Shown here: positions 29,646 through 40,859 of the stretch, piece after piece
How positions within the stretch are numbered: the first letter of the stretch is position 1
Layout: each line of letters begins with the position of its first letter
NCBI RefSeq assembly: GCF_024166365.1
Contig: NC_064822.1
Span: forward strand, 104,342,823 to 104,406,822
DNA from: Elephas maximus indicus
Taxonomy: Eukaryota > Chordata > Mammalia > Proboscidea > Elephantidae
DNA: 64,000 bases
Direction of reading: 5' to 3'
Notes under the pieces: generated by a model
Told to the model about the DNA's origin: nothing
The model's database searches: none
What the model saw: only the letters and a program-made list of their open reading frames with translations
Translations under genes and position numbers: made by a program

Positions 29646-31985
29646 AGCATAAGAACCTTTGTGAAGGCACAAGCTGCCTATCTGCCCAGCCACTGCCCCC
29701 AGTGACAGACCATAGATTCCTTCAGTCATTCCTTCTCTTACTGCCTCCCTCTCTATAGCACAGGGCAGCCACAGAAATGCCTCTTTGAAACAATACTGAA
29801 ATGGGGGTTCAGAATCTCCAGTGCCAGCCAGTCCTCCATGCCTGCGGGGGCATGCGTCAGCGGGCAGCTTATTCAGCAATCACCATATGCCAGCTGCTGG
29901 CATTCTCTACAGAGTCTGGGAACCAGAGAGAGGCACACACCCCAAACCCAGCAGGCAAAGGAACAGGTCAAGACAGAGTGCACCCAAACCCAAGAATGTG
30001 AAAGGTAGACGGTGAGGGATCCCACTTACAAGCTAAAGCATGGGAGTTTGATAGGAGTTTGATTGTTTTTTTCAAAAACCTCTTCAGGCTTTTATTTTTT
30101 TTTCCTTCTTCCTTACTCTTCTCAGTTTGCAGCAAATTCCAGACTAGTGCAAAAAAGCCAGATCAACAGCCCCTGGAGACCAAAGTGCTAGTTTGTCCAA
30201 AAAACAGAAACAATGAGCACTTATGGAGTGCTTCATCTTCAAAGGCCTCACCAGACATCCACTAATGAGCCAGGCGTGGTGTCCCCGGTAGGTTCCCCCA
30301 GATTAGCCCTGCCCCTGACCCAGAGGGCTCACACCCCAGGAAGAGGGCCTTGCTCAACCTTAGGGCTCAACCTCAGCCAAGTCGCCCACTAGCTATCCTC
30401 CCTGCCCTTCCTGCCTCAACCCACCAGGCAGATAGACTTCCAAGGATCCCTGAGCCAAGTGGGAACACCTGCCCAGCTAAAAGATCAAATCCCACCAACC
30501 CTGGCAATCTGTGGTAGTTAAGACTTCTGGTTCTGCTATCATCACCTCCAGAAATTTAAACCTCTCTCAAGTCCTCTTAGTCTTTATCCTGCCTCCTGCT
30601 CAGGTGGCCTTTGCTTCAGCTCCAGATGACACTTTGCTCTGAAGGTCCGGTAAGGGGCTTTGGCCCAGATTCTGAATTGAATCTATACTACACATTTATC
30701 TTGCTGTCCTTCACGGCTGGAACTACTGCTGATTAAATGATTACCAACTGTGAGTATAGGAGTGGCTGGAAAAGATATAAGCAGCTAATATCCCTTGCCC
30801 CAGAACGTGAGCACGCTGTCCTTTAGTTTGCTTCTTTGCTAAGCTGTTATGCTGAAGTCTTGGTTCAAAAGCTGGTCCCAGCATTGCACCTATTTCTATT
30901 TCCTGGATGTCACATCAAGGCCCCTGCATTATCTGAACCACTCATGTGATACTTACTATCCTGTGTAGATTTTTCTTCTTTTATAAACCCATACATTTAC
31001 CATCTCCTCAATCAGACTGTGTATCTCCTATGGGCCAGGATGAAGCCTTTTATTTATTTTCAGGCTGCAGTCACCCCCAGTGCCAAACCCACTGTAGGAG
31101 TTCAATCAAGCACATCGTCTGATTTAAGCCTCATCTGAGGATGTCCTTATAGCACTTCTTCTGCCCTAGTTAGTACTTGCTATCTCTATGTAATACCAGA
31201 TGGCTGTTTAGATATCCTGCTGATTCTCAGCCATTTTCCACACATATCTGACACCACGACTGATTTAAGAACACCATGAAAGGATGAGAAGACAAAAATT
31301 GATAAGTATTTTCCCCTGCTATTTAACAGGCTGTGGGGCTGATGGTTGCCCTGATGAAATATCCTGAGTAGTTACCATGTATCCCCTAGGGTATCCCAGG
31401 GCCTTGAAATTAATGGACATTATGACTCCTCTTTAAGTATAATCAGGAGCTTGACTCAGCATGAGCAATGCAAAGGGGATGTTGGCTTTCTTGTCCTGGT
31501 TTTCTGTGTCCCTGCTTATCACCAAATAGCATGTTGTCCTGCCACCGGGACTGTTGCAGCTTTCTTTGTGCCATAAACACAAATCTTTGGCTATACTTTC
31601 ATCATGATGCATTCCTAGAAAAAGCTCTGGAAGGCAGAAAGGCAAACAAACCCTGGATTGCTTCCTTATGTATTGTATAGCCTATAGTCATTCTCTATCG
31701 CTACAGATGGCACTCCTGTGTCGATGAGGCAAAATGCCAGGGCTCTAGGGCTGCTGGAAACCAGGAATCAGCAGTTAAAACTGAAGATGAGTGGTTCAAG
31801 ATGAAAAATGAAATACAGTAATATCTCTATTAAGAAAGAAGGTATCTCAGCACTATATTTTAGTCAGAAACTTTGCTATAAGAGATAAAAATAACAACAG
31901 GAGCTCTAAAAATGTACTCCTAATTAATTACTTTAAATGTACTTCAGTACAATGGTCCCACTTAATAGGCCTCCTAAGCTCCCAA
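29646..31985. other. ARF3 intron 1, no further feature recognised
   Basis: Intronic DNA without exon-like open frames that have splice sites. The part at about 30500-31140 has C/T-rich phrases reminiscent of decayed LINE-2, too weak to call. Confidence 0.4.
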
Positions 31986-31986
31986 G

Positions 31987-32140
31987 AGGAAACCCTGGTG
32001 GTATAGTGGTTAAGTTCTACGGCTGCTAACCTAAAGGTCGGCAGTTCAAATCCACCAGATGCTCCTTGGAAACTCTATGGAGCAGTTCTACTCTGTCCTA
32101 TAGGGTCACTATAAGTCGGAATTGACTTGACAACAACAAG
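31987..32140 (+). mobile_element. AfroSINE, full length
   Basis: tRNA-derived SINE typical of Afrotheria. The head GGAAACCCTGGTGGTATAGTGG carries the A box, GGCAGTTCAAATCCACC the B box, then CAGTTCTACTCTGTCCTATA, and it ends with TAAGTCGGAATTGACTTG and a CAACAACAAG tail. A possible 7-base target repeat CCCAAGA lies at 31981-31987 and 32147-32153. In ARF3 intron 1. Confidence 0.92.
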
Positions 32141-32734
32141 TAAGACCCCAAGAAGCAAGCTGTCACTGCACCTGCCTCCTTGGCCATCTTGGCTTACGTG
32201 TGTTACAAGAACATGCCTACCTTACTCTCCAGGCAATTCTGAGAGTCACAGCTCAGTCTGCCAAACACACTTGCCTCACCCAATTCCAATGACTGACCCA
32301 GGTGTGTGTCCTGAGACACCTCTGAGGGGACTCTTGATCTGGCACCACCTTCTCCACTTCAAGCTACATGCGTTCTGGGAAAGGAAGATCAGTCTCCCAG
32401 ACCCTCTGCTTCCAGGTGGGGTCCACTAAAAGAAGCTTTGTTCCCAGATAATTTTCAAATTGAAGTCATTTTCAAATCGAGATATCACTAATAGAAATGT
32501 TATTTTTGGCACAGCTAAAAAAGCAGACCAATAAACTTTAAGGAATCAAAAGGAGGGGCTACCTGTATTTAGTTCTTCTTTAGTGCAGCTGGCTTACGAC
32601 CTCTGTAAATTTTCCAAGTTTTTTGTCTCAAGAGCTCTGTAATCAGCACACAGGAACTCCTAGATTAGTATCTCAACAACTTCTATTGGACTCAAAGATT
32701 TCCCAAAGCCAGAAATAGCTCCTGATGTCAGCTT

Positions 32735-33690
32735 TCATTCATTAACCAAACATTTATGGAGAATCCTGAACTATGGATACAGAAAAGAAGACATTTCCCA
32801 CATTCATGAAACTCAGTCTAGTGGGAAAGAAAGACCAGTAAACACAGAAAGACTAGAAAACAAAACAGTGTGAGGATAAGAATCAGGTAAGTACACAGTA
32901 TTATGAGGATAGACAGCTGGAGTACTTAACTAAGACTAGGGGAGCGAAGGACTATTCACAGACATGATTCTCAGGTCACATCTGAGCTGACTCCTGAAGG
33001 AAGAGTAAGAACTAATCGGACAACAATGAAGAAGGAATGGGGGACAGGGAATTGCATGTGCAAAGAAGGCATAAGAGACTTGAGTTAGAGATAGAACTCT
33101 TTATTAGCTAAAATCAGGTGCAAATAGAAGGTAGTTTATTTGGATGCAGCATGGTAAGTAAAAGTGATGAGGGATGATGCTGGAGAGATAAGCAGGAGGG
33201 CTAGATTTTAAAGAGCCTTAAAGACCAGGCTGAGTAACATGTTCAGGTATGTACTTTAGAAAGCTCATTCTGGCAGCAGTTTATGGAATGAATAAGACGG
33301 GAGAAAGACTAGAGGCAGAGAGAGCACTTGGGTAACAGTAACACAGATGAGAAATTACGAGTTCTTAACTAGGGGTGGCATTAGAGAGGAGAGGGCAGAT
33401 TGGAAACATTTGGTAGAAGCCACAGGATTTAATGACTGATTAAATGTAGAAGGAAGAAGAGTCAAAGATAACTCCCAGGTTTCTGGCCTGGGTGAGTGGG
33501 TGACATTTCCCAGATAAAAAATACAAAAGGAAGAGTTCTGGCGGAGGGGGGGCGGGGGATTTTTTTTTTTTTTTATATTAAACGTTGATTTTGAGGCGTT
33601 AAGGTACAAAGCTCAGTAGAAAAGTCTGGGCAGGGTATTTGAGAATCATCTGTGCAGATGGTAACTGAAACTGTAAGAGGAACCAAGATA
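32735..33690 (-). repeat. LINE-2 fragment, antisense
   Basis: Antisense L2 in ARF3 intron 1. The plus strand shows TTCATTCATTAACCAAACAT, AAAGCTCATTCTGGCAGCAG, and GATAACTCCCAGGTTTCTGG, in the expected reverse order. It resumes at 34285-34480 after an insertion. A G-run followed by a T-run (33545-33576) interrupts it. Confidence 0.75.
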
Positions 33691-33694
33691 ACCT

Positions 33695-34280
33695 AGGGTG
33701 GCAACAAATATTGGCTGCCTCCCCAACAGCCATTCTCTCCCCCTTCTCTCTTCTAATAGAATTTCTATTTTGTTCAGATGATGGAGGGGGGGGATATGAG
33801 ATGTGCTGCAAGCAAGATGGCCTCTCTCTAGCCCAGGCAATGAACCGATTAACCTAAAGAATCTGGGCATTCCATTGCTCTTGCCAGGGATTGGGTCAGG
33901 AACGGGCATGTACTAATTCTAGTCAATAAGATGTGGTAAAAGTCTGCTGGAAGCATCTGGAAAAGTTTTTCTCAACCTTAAAAAAAGGACATATGGCACT
34001 GTTTTCTCTCTAGCCTTTGGATGTTGATATGTAAGGATGATGCTTGGAGCTGCTGGAGTAATCTTGAAACCATGAGGGGACAGACATGAGAACCCTAGGA
34101 TGTCAGAGCAGAAAAAAGGGGAAAACTTGGGTCCTTAATGACATTGTCAAGCTGGTGGATTAAAAAATCAAACAAAGAAGAAGTGTCTATCCCTAGACTT
34201 GTTATGTGATTTAATAAATCCCATTATTGTTTGACCCACATATGTGTTCTCTATCTTTTGCACCTGAAACATCCTAACTG
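33695..34280 (+). repeat. Unclassified old interspersed repeat, copy 2
   Basis: Splits the LINE-2 copy. It shares block order with 17222-17610 (AGTCAATAAGATGTGG, ACCATGAGGGGACAGACATG, GTCAGAGCAGAAAA, then an A/T-rich end with CATCCTAACTGATATAG). Family not named. Confidence 0.45.
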
Positions 34281-34284
34281 ATAT

Positions 34285-34480
34285 AGAGTGTATACAGTGG
34301 GATGGGAGAAAAGGTCAAATGTAGAAACCTGGGACACATCAACAGTTAAAGTAGTGGGCAGACAAAGAGCCAGGAATGAAACTACGAAATAAGATGGGTA
34401 GAAGGGAAATCAAGAGGGCAAGATATACAGGCACCAGTGAGGAAACAGCATAAAAAAGGAGAGAGGGTGAAAGGCTGTAG
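34285..34480 (-). repeat. LINE-2 fragment, continuation
   Basis: Purine-rich antisense L2 sequence (AAACCTGGGACACATC, AAATCAAGAGGGCAAG). It continues the copy interrupted at 33695. Confidence 0.55.
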
Positions 34481-35212
34481 ATAAAGCCTGAAAGGAACCT
34501 ACAGAACTACTAGGCAATCAATGAGGACCTTGGTATAAACTAGAACATATCCAAATAAAATTAGACCCCGCTTAACTCAATTACAGTAGTAGTGTTCAGG
34601 CTCAGGCCAGAAATGTTATGCCAGTTTCCCTTCTAGTCCTAACCAGAGACAAAAAGGGTTCTCAAGAAGACTCCAAAACAGAAACACCTGAAGGAGGCCA
34701 CAGCTACCAAGCAAAGGAGGATCCTGAACGTCCCTGTCTGTTGGAGACTCAACCCTCTGGGAAGGGTCTAGCTTTTCCATGAACAACCCTCAGCAACTGA
34801 GTCAGGAGAGAGCATTCAGGGTCTATTTCAGAATTCCTGGCCTAGCCAAACGAAACAATGACCAGATAAAAACTCATTTGTTTCTTTAAAATATTCTGTG
34901 GCACTGCCCTCTGACCAAAGCTTTCAGCTTGTCCTATTCTGAGAATTTGACCAGTTTACAACTGTTTCTGATATTCTATGGCTGTTTCAATCCCCACATC
35001 TATAGCCTTACTTATCCAGAAAACTGTGCTTGCCCAATTGCAAAATCAACTGAAATTCAAACATAGTTAGCCTAAAGCCCTAAACCTTTATTTCCAATTT
35101 GGTCCCCCAGAGTAGGTCAAGATGGTAGCTGACAGCAAAGAGATCAAACAGGAAGCCAAGGTCTGGACAAGGCCAACCATTATAGAATAGTTTATGGATA
35201 TGGGAAGCCCTG

Positions 35213-35367
35213 GGGGCACAGTGGTCAAGAGCCCGGCTACTAACCAAAAGGTCAGCTGTCTGAATCCACCAGCCATTCCCTGGAAACTCTATGGGGCAGT
35301 TGTACTCTGTCCTGTAGGGTCACTGAGTCAGAACTGATTCGACGGCAACGGGTTTTAAAAAAAAAAA
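35213..35367 (+). mobile_element. AfroSINE, full length
   Basis: GGAAGCCCTGGGGGCACAGTGG head, CTAACCAAAAGGTCAGCTG, CTCTGTCCTGTAGGGTCAC, GATTCGACGGCAACGGG tail, then an 11-base A-run. ARF3 intron 1, opposite to ARF3 transcription. Confidence 0.92.
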
Positions 35368-37107
35368 GGGATGAACAGAAAACTGCCTACCTTGGGGAAT
35401 AAGAGTTGTCGGCTCCCTCAGCACCTCAAACACACTTCTACTCTAGGACTTACCATAGTATGTTTAATTCGTCTTTGTCTGTTTCTCTCTCCAGAGCTGA
35501 TGTTTCCCAAACAATGTGCCTCTAACGTGTTATAGGTCAGGTGGAGATACTGATCCCAGCAGCTACTAGATGGCTGGGCAGGGAATGGAATGGCTAGAGC
35601 CCTTGGGCCAGTCATTTCAGGTTTCAAGCAGCTGTGTGTGCATCACTATTACTATTTTCTGCATATGCCAGGACGGGGAAAAAGCTAGGAAGTACTTCAC
35701 TAAAACTATGAGCCCCTTACCAACAGGGACCATGCTTTATTCTATTTTGTGTCCCCGGGATCCAGCACTATGACTGACCTGTAGCTAGTGATTGACATGC
35801 TTCTTGTTGAACAGCATGGCTCTCATTACGGTGGCAAAGCATTTGAGAGGCTGAGAAAGACAGAATTCTATAGATGATCCCCAGTCCTTTTCCTGTATGT
35901 GACAAACTGGAGATGTGGTTTCCATGTTCTCAGAGCCCTAGGTTCCTTGGACAGGATTCAGAGGTTGCCTGGGTGGGGAGGAGGAATCATATGAGGGCTC
36001 TAATTATTCTCCCAACTCCCCAGTACCACCAGAGCAGCTCCACTTTTATCCATTTTATAAACAAAAGCAAGATTTTATTTAAGGAAAAGTTTCAAAGCCT
36101 TAAAAAAAAAGAAAGGACAAAAACCACTGCAACAGAGAACAAATACTCCACTACATTCTAAACTCAGGCTAAAGTTTAAACATTCATGCTTGACACTCCT
36201 GTACATAAGTTAATAAAGGAAAGGTTATGCCAGGGTCTCATCAGTAACGGAGTTCTAAAAGGTACCAGGAGAACTGCCACACCCAGCCATCTCACCTTTC
36301 TTCAGGAATATGCTGAAAATGGTGGATCCCTGAAATCTTGAAGCATGTCCTTTCTGATGCATATGGTGTGGCAGATCCCTTGCAGAAGTCTATTACAAAG
36401 CTCTTATGCGTTTGTCAAATCCCCACCTCAGTCAGTTCTTTCTCATACTACGTACCAAAGCTTCCAAACATTCGTGAGACTCTTTCTAAACGCTCCCCAT
36501 GTCTTTTTGTTATCAAAAAGCTTTATTAGTACTCTACCTATATTTGCAACAGATGCGGTAGATGGAGAATTACAAAGATATCACAATCTGGACCTTAATA
36601 CAGTGCATTCTGAAACAGATACTCAGAGGCGGACATTTAACATAGAGCTAACTAAATAGAAAGAGTGGCCCAGGAAATGGAGAATCCTGAAATACTGATC
36701 AAGGACTAAAATAATGGAACCCAAGAACCTAAATCCCTGACCTGTGTCAATCAGCGTGTTCTTTTATGGAAAAATCAACCAATATGTCAGAGCCACATTG
36801 ACTTTTCTAACATGTGCACTATTCTTGAGCCCCCACATCCCCACCCTACATCCATGTTGATGGTTCAGGGCCCCTGCCCGGTTCCAGCTTCACCTCCCAC
36901 TCAGGCAGCAGGAGCTGCTTCTGTGAGGCTGATGCTGAAAAAAGATTTCCCTGCTCATAAGCCTACAACCAGCACTGAAAGTCCTGGTAACAATCATCCC
37001 TCCACACAGGTGCCTCAGGCGTCAAGTTGTTCTTTTGTAGACCTACACTCCTTTAAGATAGCCCTGAGTGTTCACAGTATTATTGCTGTCATGATGATGA
37101 TTATTAT

Positions 37108-37345
37108 CAGCAGCTAATACTTATTTGGTGCTTACTGCACAATACTAAGCACTGTACATGTATTACCTCATTTCATTCTCATGACAACTCTATGACGTAG
37201 GTGCTATCATTACCCTCTTTATAGATGATGAAAATAAAGCCAAGAAAGGGCAAGTAATTTTACCAAAAACATGTAACTCATAATTCGCAGGGGCAGCATT
37301 TGACCCCAATTTTGTCTGATTCCAAAGCCCCATACTACTCTGCCT
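37108..37345 (-). repeat. MIR SINE, nearly complete
   Basis: Antisense MIR in ARF3 intron 1: TACTTATTTGGTGCTTACTG, AAGCACTGTACATGTATTAC, ATGACGTAGGTGCTATCATT, and a diverged right half ending near CATACTACTCTGCCTC. About 237 bases, close to the full MIR length. Confidence 0.85.
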
Positions 37346-39100
37346 CTAAATTCACCCGCAACTAAAATGGTGAGGAGAACCACACACAGTGATGTGCTTT
37401 GAGTCTTGGGCCTCTTGGCAACTGTTTCTAAAGCTATTTGGGAAAGGAGATTCCACAATTTTCCTCAGTTACATGCTCAGCTTTAACAAACTTGGTTTTA
37501 AAGAAGTTCCTCCTTCTAACCAACAAATCTCACCCACTGTCCTCTGAGTCTATCTCCTCTCATTCTGACTCCAGTGGAAGAGAGACTAGCGCAGATGAAC
37601 ACACACCACAATATAACCCTTTGTGCACTTAAGACTCCACTTCCACTCTTTCCAGCCTGCTCTCTGCTCTCCTTTGTACTTGCACTTAGTATAACAGTAG
37701 AAGCAGCTACCATTCACTGGCACCAATGCAGTGCCAGGCACCATATACATACATTGGCCCCTCCTTGGCTATCTCCAGAATCCCAATTCACAGACAACAC
37801 TTTGAAGGGCTCAAGTCTAATGGAGATCCCCTTCACACAAAATGGGGAAGCAGGAGATGTGGGACTTCAGATAAATAAGGATTCCATGTTCTAGAAATAT
37901 TTTCTCTTTAGGTCTTAGCTTCCATTATCCATGACTCTGTTGTGCCTCTCAGGGAGGCAGGGAGACTAAAATTTCTTAATTATAGAGTCCAAGGGTCTCT
38001 GTGTCCTTACTGGGTTATCTCTAGGCACTCTCCCCAGCAGCCAAGCCATCTCTTTCCCTTTCCTTTAACTGTAGTCAGAAAATTTGTTGATTTCTACCCA
38101 TTCAAACCCTGTATTCACTTATGCATTCATCGTGAGTGCATACTGTGTGCACAGGCATTCTGGGAGACAAGAAATGAGATCCAATTTCTGCACTCAAAAA
38201 AAGCAAGATGTACATATATAAACATTTTGACTAGGCAAAGTTAATAATTCTATTCAGGGAGACGGGTGGCATCTTAATATTCGATACATGGGGGCCCTTT
38301 CCAGCTGAATCCAAGGTCAATGATTCATTTTGAATCTCAAGGGATCTGCTTCTTTCTTAGAATGAGCTTTTACAGACATGTTATTCAGCCTTAGGTCTAA
38401 TGTGCAATCACCAGTCCACTGTCCCATGCCAGTCACAGCAAGTGGAGACACTTGCCCCAACAACAGGTCTAAGACAGAATGGCAACAAAGACTGTCACCA
38501 CCTACCTGGCTGGGGGACAAGGAAAGAGGTATGCAGAGACTGGATTCAGTCCTGTTGCAATGGCCCAAGCAATCAGACTCCTACAACAGATCTCCTCCCA
38601 ATGAAACTTTCATGCCCCAGACCAGGGGTGACCCAATCCAACAGCAGCAGAGACAGGTTTTAAGTTACACTTCTTCCTCACCCGGATGACCTCACTATTT
38701 CTTCTCACTTCTGATCACATACCACACTCCTCCTAGCCTGGCCAGACGGAGAAAAGCAAGCCGGCGGTAATACAACTCAGGAAGAAGGGAACTCCCCCCA
38801 AAAAAGAGGAGCTACTACTTTGCTAATGAAGTGGCCCGTTTTAACAGGGAAGTCCACCTCCCCCTCCTTTCCTCAAACACTGGTGTAAGCAATGGCTCCA
38901 TTTTCTGTTCTGGGAATCCTGGTACATCCTAAAGAAAGAAAGCGGATTGGAGGACACAAACTCAGGGCCAGCGACAAGATGCTCCCTCCTCCTGTGAGAC
39001 CGCCCCCGCTTTGCCTGGGGGAAGAAGGCCCCACCTCTCTTCTCCAAGCTAGATCAGGTCCCCTCCCCCTTTTCCTGCCTCCACTCCTCCTTCTCTCCAC
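37346..39100. other. ARF3 intron 1, promoter-proximal, no exon recognised
   Basis: No repeat or exon can be supported. GC content rises towards 39000, leading into the promoter island. Confidence 0.4.
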
Positions 39101-39717
39101 CTGCTGCCCTCTTCCCTACCTGCGGTTCCCAAGACCCGAAAGCGCAACCTCCACCAGAACAGAGGCCCCGGGGTGCCCCACTAGCCAGCCCTGCCGGAAT
39201 CTTTAGACCCCCCCTTACGCACCCCTGCCCCATGATTGGGGGAGGGTGTCACCATAAAAAGGCTTCTCTCGGGTCTCCTATTGCTACGGGGTGGAGGAGA
39301 GAGAGGGGGTAGGAGAAAGCGGCATTCCCTAGCCCTTTAACAGAAAAAAGATACAAAACAGCCATCACCGCCCTCGCATCAGCGCTCTCTGGACGGCTCT
39401 CCTCCCTCCCAACCCCGACCCCTCACAATTCAACCTCCTTCAGGCAAGGAGAAGCTAACTGAAGCCCAGGTGGCCCCCTTGTGCGAAACGGAGACAAATC
39501 CGTTCGCGGCCCCCCCACCCCACCCCCAGCCCAGCTCCGCGTCCTTCAAATGCGGGGGCAGGCGTGGGAGTGGCCCAGCATCTCCCTTCCGAGCTCCCGG
39601 GTAGGAAGGACCTCACTGCCCCATGCCAGGCAGTGCCAGGGGTTGGGGCGATATCCCCTCAGCTCCCACCCCGAGCCTCTCCTCTAGGAGGACCCTCTTC
39701 CCTCCTCAGCCCCTCAC

Positions 39718-39960
39718 CTGTTCCAGCTCCCAGCTCAGCCGCTGCGGCCGCCACCTCCGCCCCCGCAGGCTCTGCTCGGATCTCGCTCCGCTCCCTCCAG
39801 CTCCCCCAGCCGACTTCGGCGCGGTTGTTGCCCTGGCCCGGCTCGTCGGCTCCCTCCCTCCTTCCCTCCACCTAGCACCGGAAGCCGCGACGGCGACAAG
39901 AGCTGTGCGGCTCACCCCTACCCCCGGCCCAGGATACTTCCCACCTCCCGGATCACGCGA
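39718..39960 (-). other. ARF3: ARF3 non-coding exon 1 (5' UTR); right boundary uncertain
   Basis: The minus strand reads GAGCTGGGAGCTGGAACAG followed by the donor GTGAGG (donor GT at 39717-39716). It would splice over 11.6 kb to the acceptor at 28114, giving the leader ...CAG AAGCAGCAGCTGTGATC before ATG. The position agrees with the known non-coding first exon of mammalian ARF3. The transcription start is not visible; 39960 is an estimate. Confidence 0.65.
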
Positions 39961-39985
39961 GAGTTGCGCGGCGGCTAGTGGCAAT

Positions 39986-39995
39986 TCTCGCGAGA
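39986..39995. promoter_or_regulatory. CGCG-box palindrome TCTCGCGAGA
   Basis: An exact match to the ten-base palindromic core promoter motif TCTCGCGAGA, which marks many TATA-less, often bidirectional, mammalian promoters and normally lies within tens of bases of the start site. A half-like ACGCGAGAG lies 30 bases to the left. Confidence 0.75.
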
Positions 39996-40004
39996 TCCAT
40001 CACC

Positions 40005-40118
40005 ATGGCAGCGGTTGCAGCAGAGATAGCCAGGCTCAAGAGCTGGAGCTTGGGCGGGGGCCCGTGTGGGGGCTGGAGGCTGCGGGCGGCGGAGGCTGGA
40101 CTCAGGGAACGGGGATGA
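40005..40118 (+). CDS. Possible short ORF (37 aa) on a divergent transcript
   Basis: Ten bases right of the CGCG box, ATG at 40005 has an ideal context (CACCATGG). It opens a 37-codon frame, MAAVAAEIARLKSWSLGGGP then a Gly/Arg-rich end, stopping at TGA 40116-40118. A good donor GAG|GTGAGA follows at 40134/40135, so this could be the first exon of a transcript running away from ARF3. I know no protein that matches it. It may equally be a chance frame in GC-rich DNA. Confidence 0.25.
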   Translation: MAAVAAEIARLKSWSLGGGPCGGWRLRAAEAGLRERG

Positions 40119-40703
40119 GGCAGTAGGGAATGAGGTGAGAATCCCGAGCTCGGGCCGTCCCTAGAATTTGAGGATGGGGCCGCAGACTGTCTGCACAAGA
40201 GACAAGTTGTGCTGAGAGGCCCAAGGCTCTTGGGCAAAGCCAGTAACCGGGTCAGTCCTTGCCGTGGCCACCTACCCCGCCAGACTCATCTTAATTTCTT
40301 AACCAGGGCCAGGGGCATCCCCCTGAGAAATCTCACTGCACCAGTGTTACTCACTACCGTTAAAGACAAGGTTACTTTGGGGTCTGAATAAGAAATCCTT
40401 TCCCACAGGGAAGAGGAGGGAGAGTGCTGAGTTTAAAGAGCTGAAGAAAACCGGACTCTGGGTTAGTTAGGAAGTTGGAACTTGAAAGACAAGAACTGTT
40501 GAGGCCTAATATTCAGACATGTAGTTTGAGGAAGTGAACCTACATGAGTATGAATTTTAGTATCCCAAGGAATGTGAAGGGCTTTGCAGCCAATGCTTCT
40601 ACCCACCCTCACATCCCTTACACCATTTTACACCTAGATACCAAAGCTGCCTTGGGAAGTCATGGCTGTGATAGAAGGACGCTAGTAATGCTAAGAACAG
40701 AAG

Positions 40704-40853
40704 AAAACTCAAACCCATTGCGTCGAATCAATTCCAACTTATAGCAACCCTACAGGACAGAGTAGAATGCCCACAGGGCTTTCAAGGAGCAGCTGGTGGG
40801 TTTTGAACTTGCATCCTTTTGGTTAGCAGCCATAGCTCTTAACCATTGGCTCC
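40704..40853 (-). mobile_element. AfroSINE
   Basis: Antisense copy. CAAACCCATTGCGTCGAATC, AGTAGAATGCCCACAGGGC, CTTTTGGTTAGCAGCCATAG, ACCATTGGCTCC. Internal box order is complete. It lies between ARF3 and WNT10B. Confidence 0.9.
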
Positions 40854-40859
40854 TTTAAA

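Larger units (their letters stand above)
39100..40140. promoter_or_regulatory. ARF3: ARF3 CpG-island promoter
   Basis: GC-rich, CpG-dense region with GC boxes (CCGCCCCCGC near 39001, CCGCCCCCGC-like runs near 39757) and no TATA box on the ARF3 strand. It covers the non-coding first exon of ARF3 (minus strand, donor at 39717-39716) and a CGCG-box at 39986-39995. CpG becomes sparse right of about 40150. Confidence 0.8.

Noticed and set aside
31433-31680. Overlapping 70-codon frames on both strands in ARF3 intron 1
   Set aside because: No splice sites, no homology I recognise, and balanced by an equal frame on the other strand.
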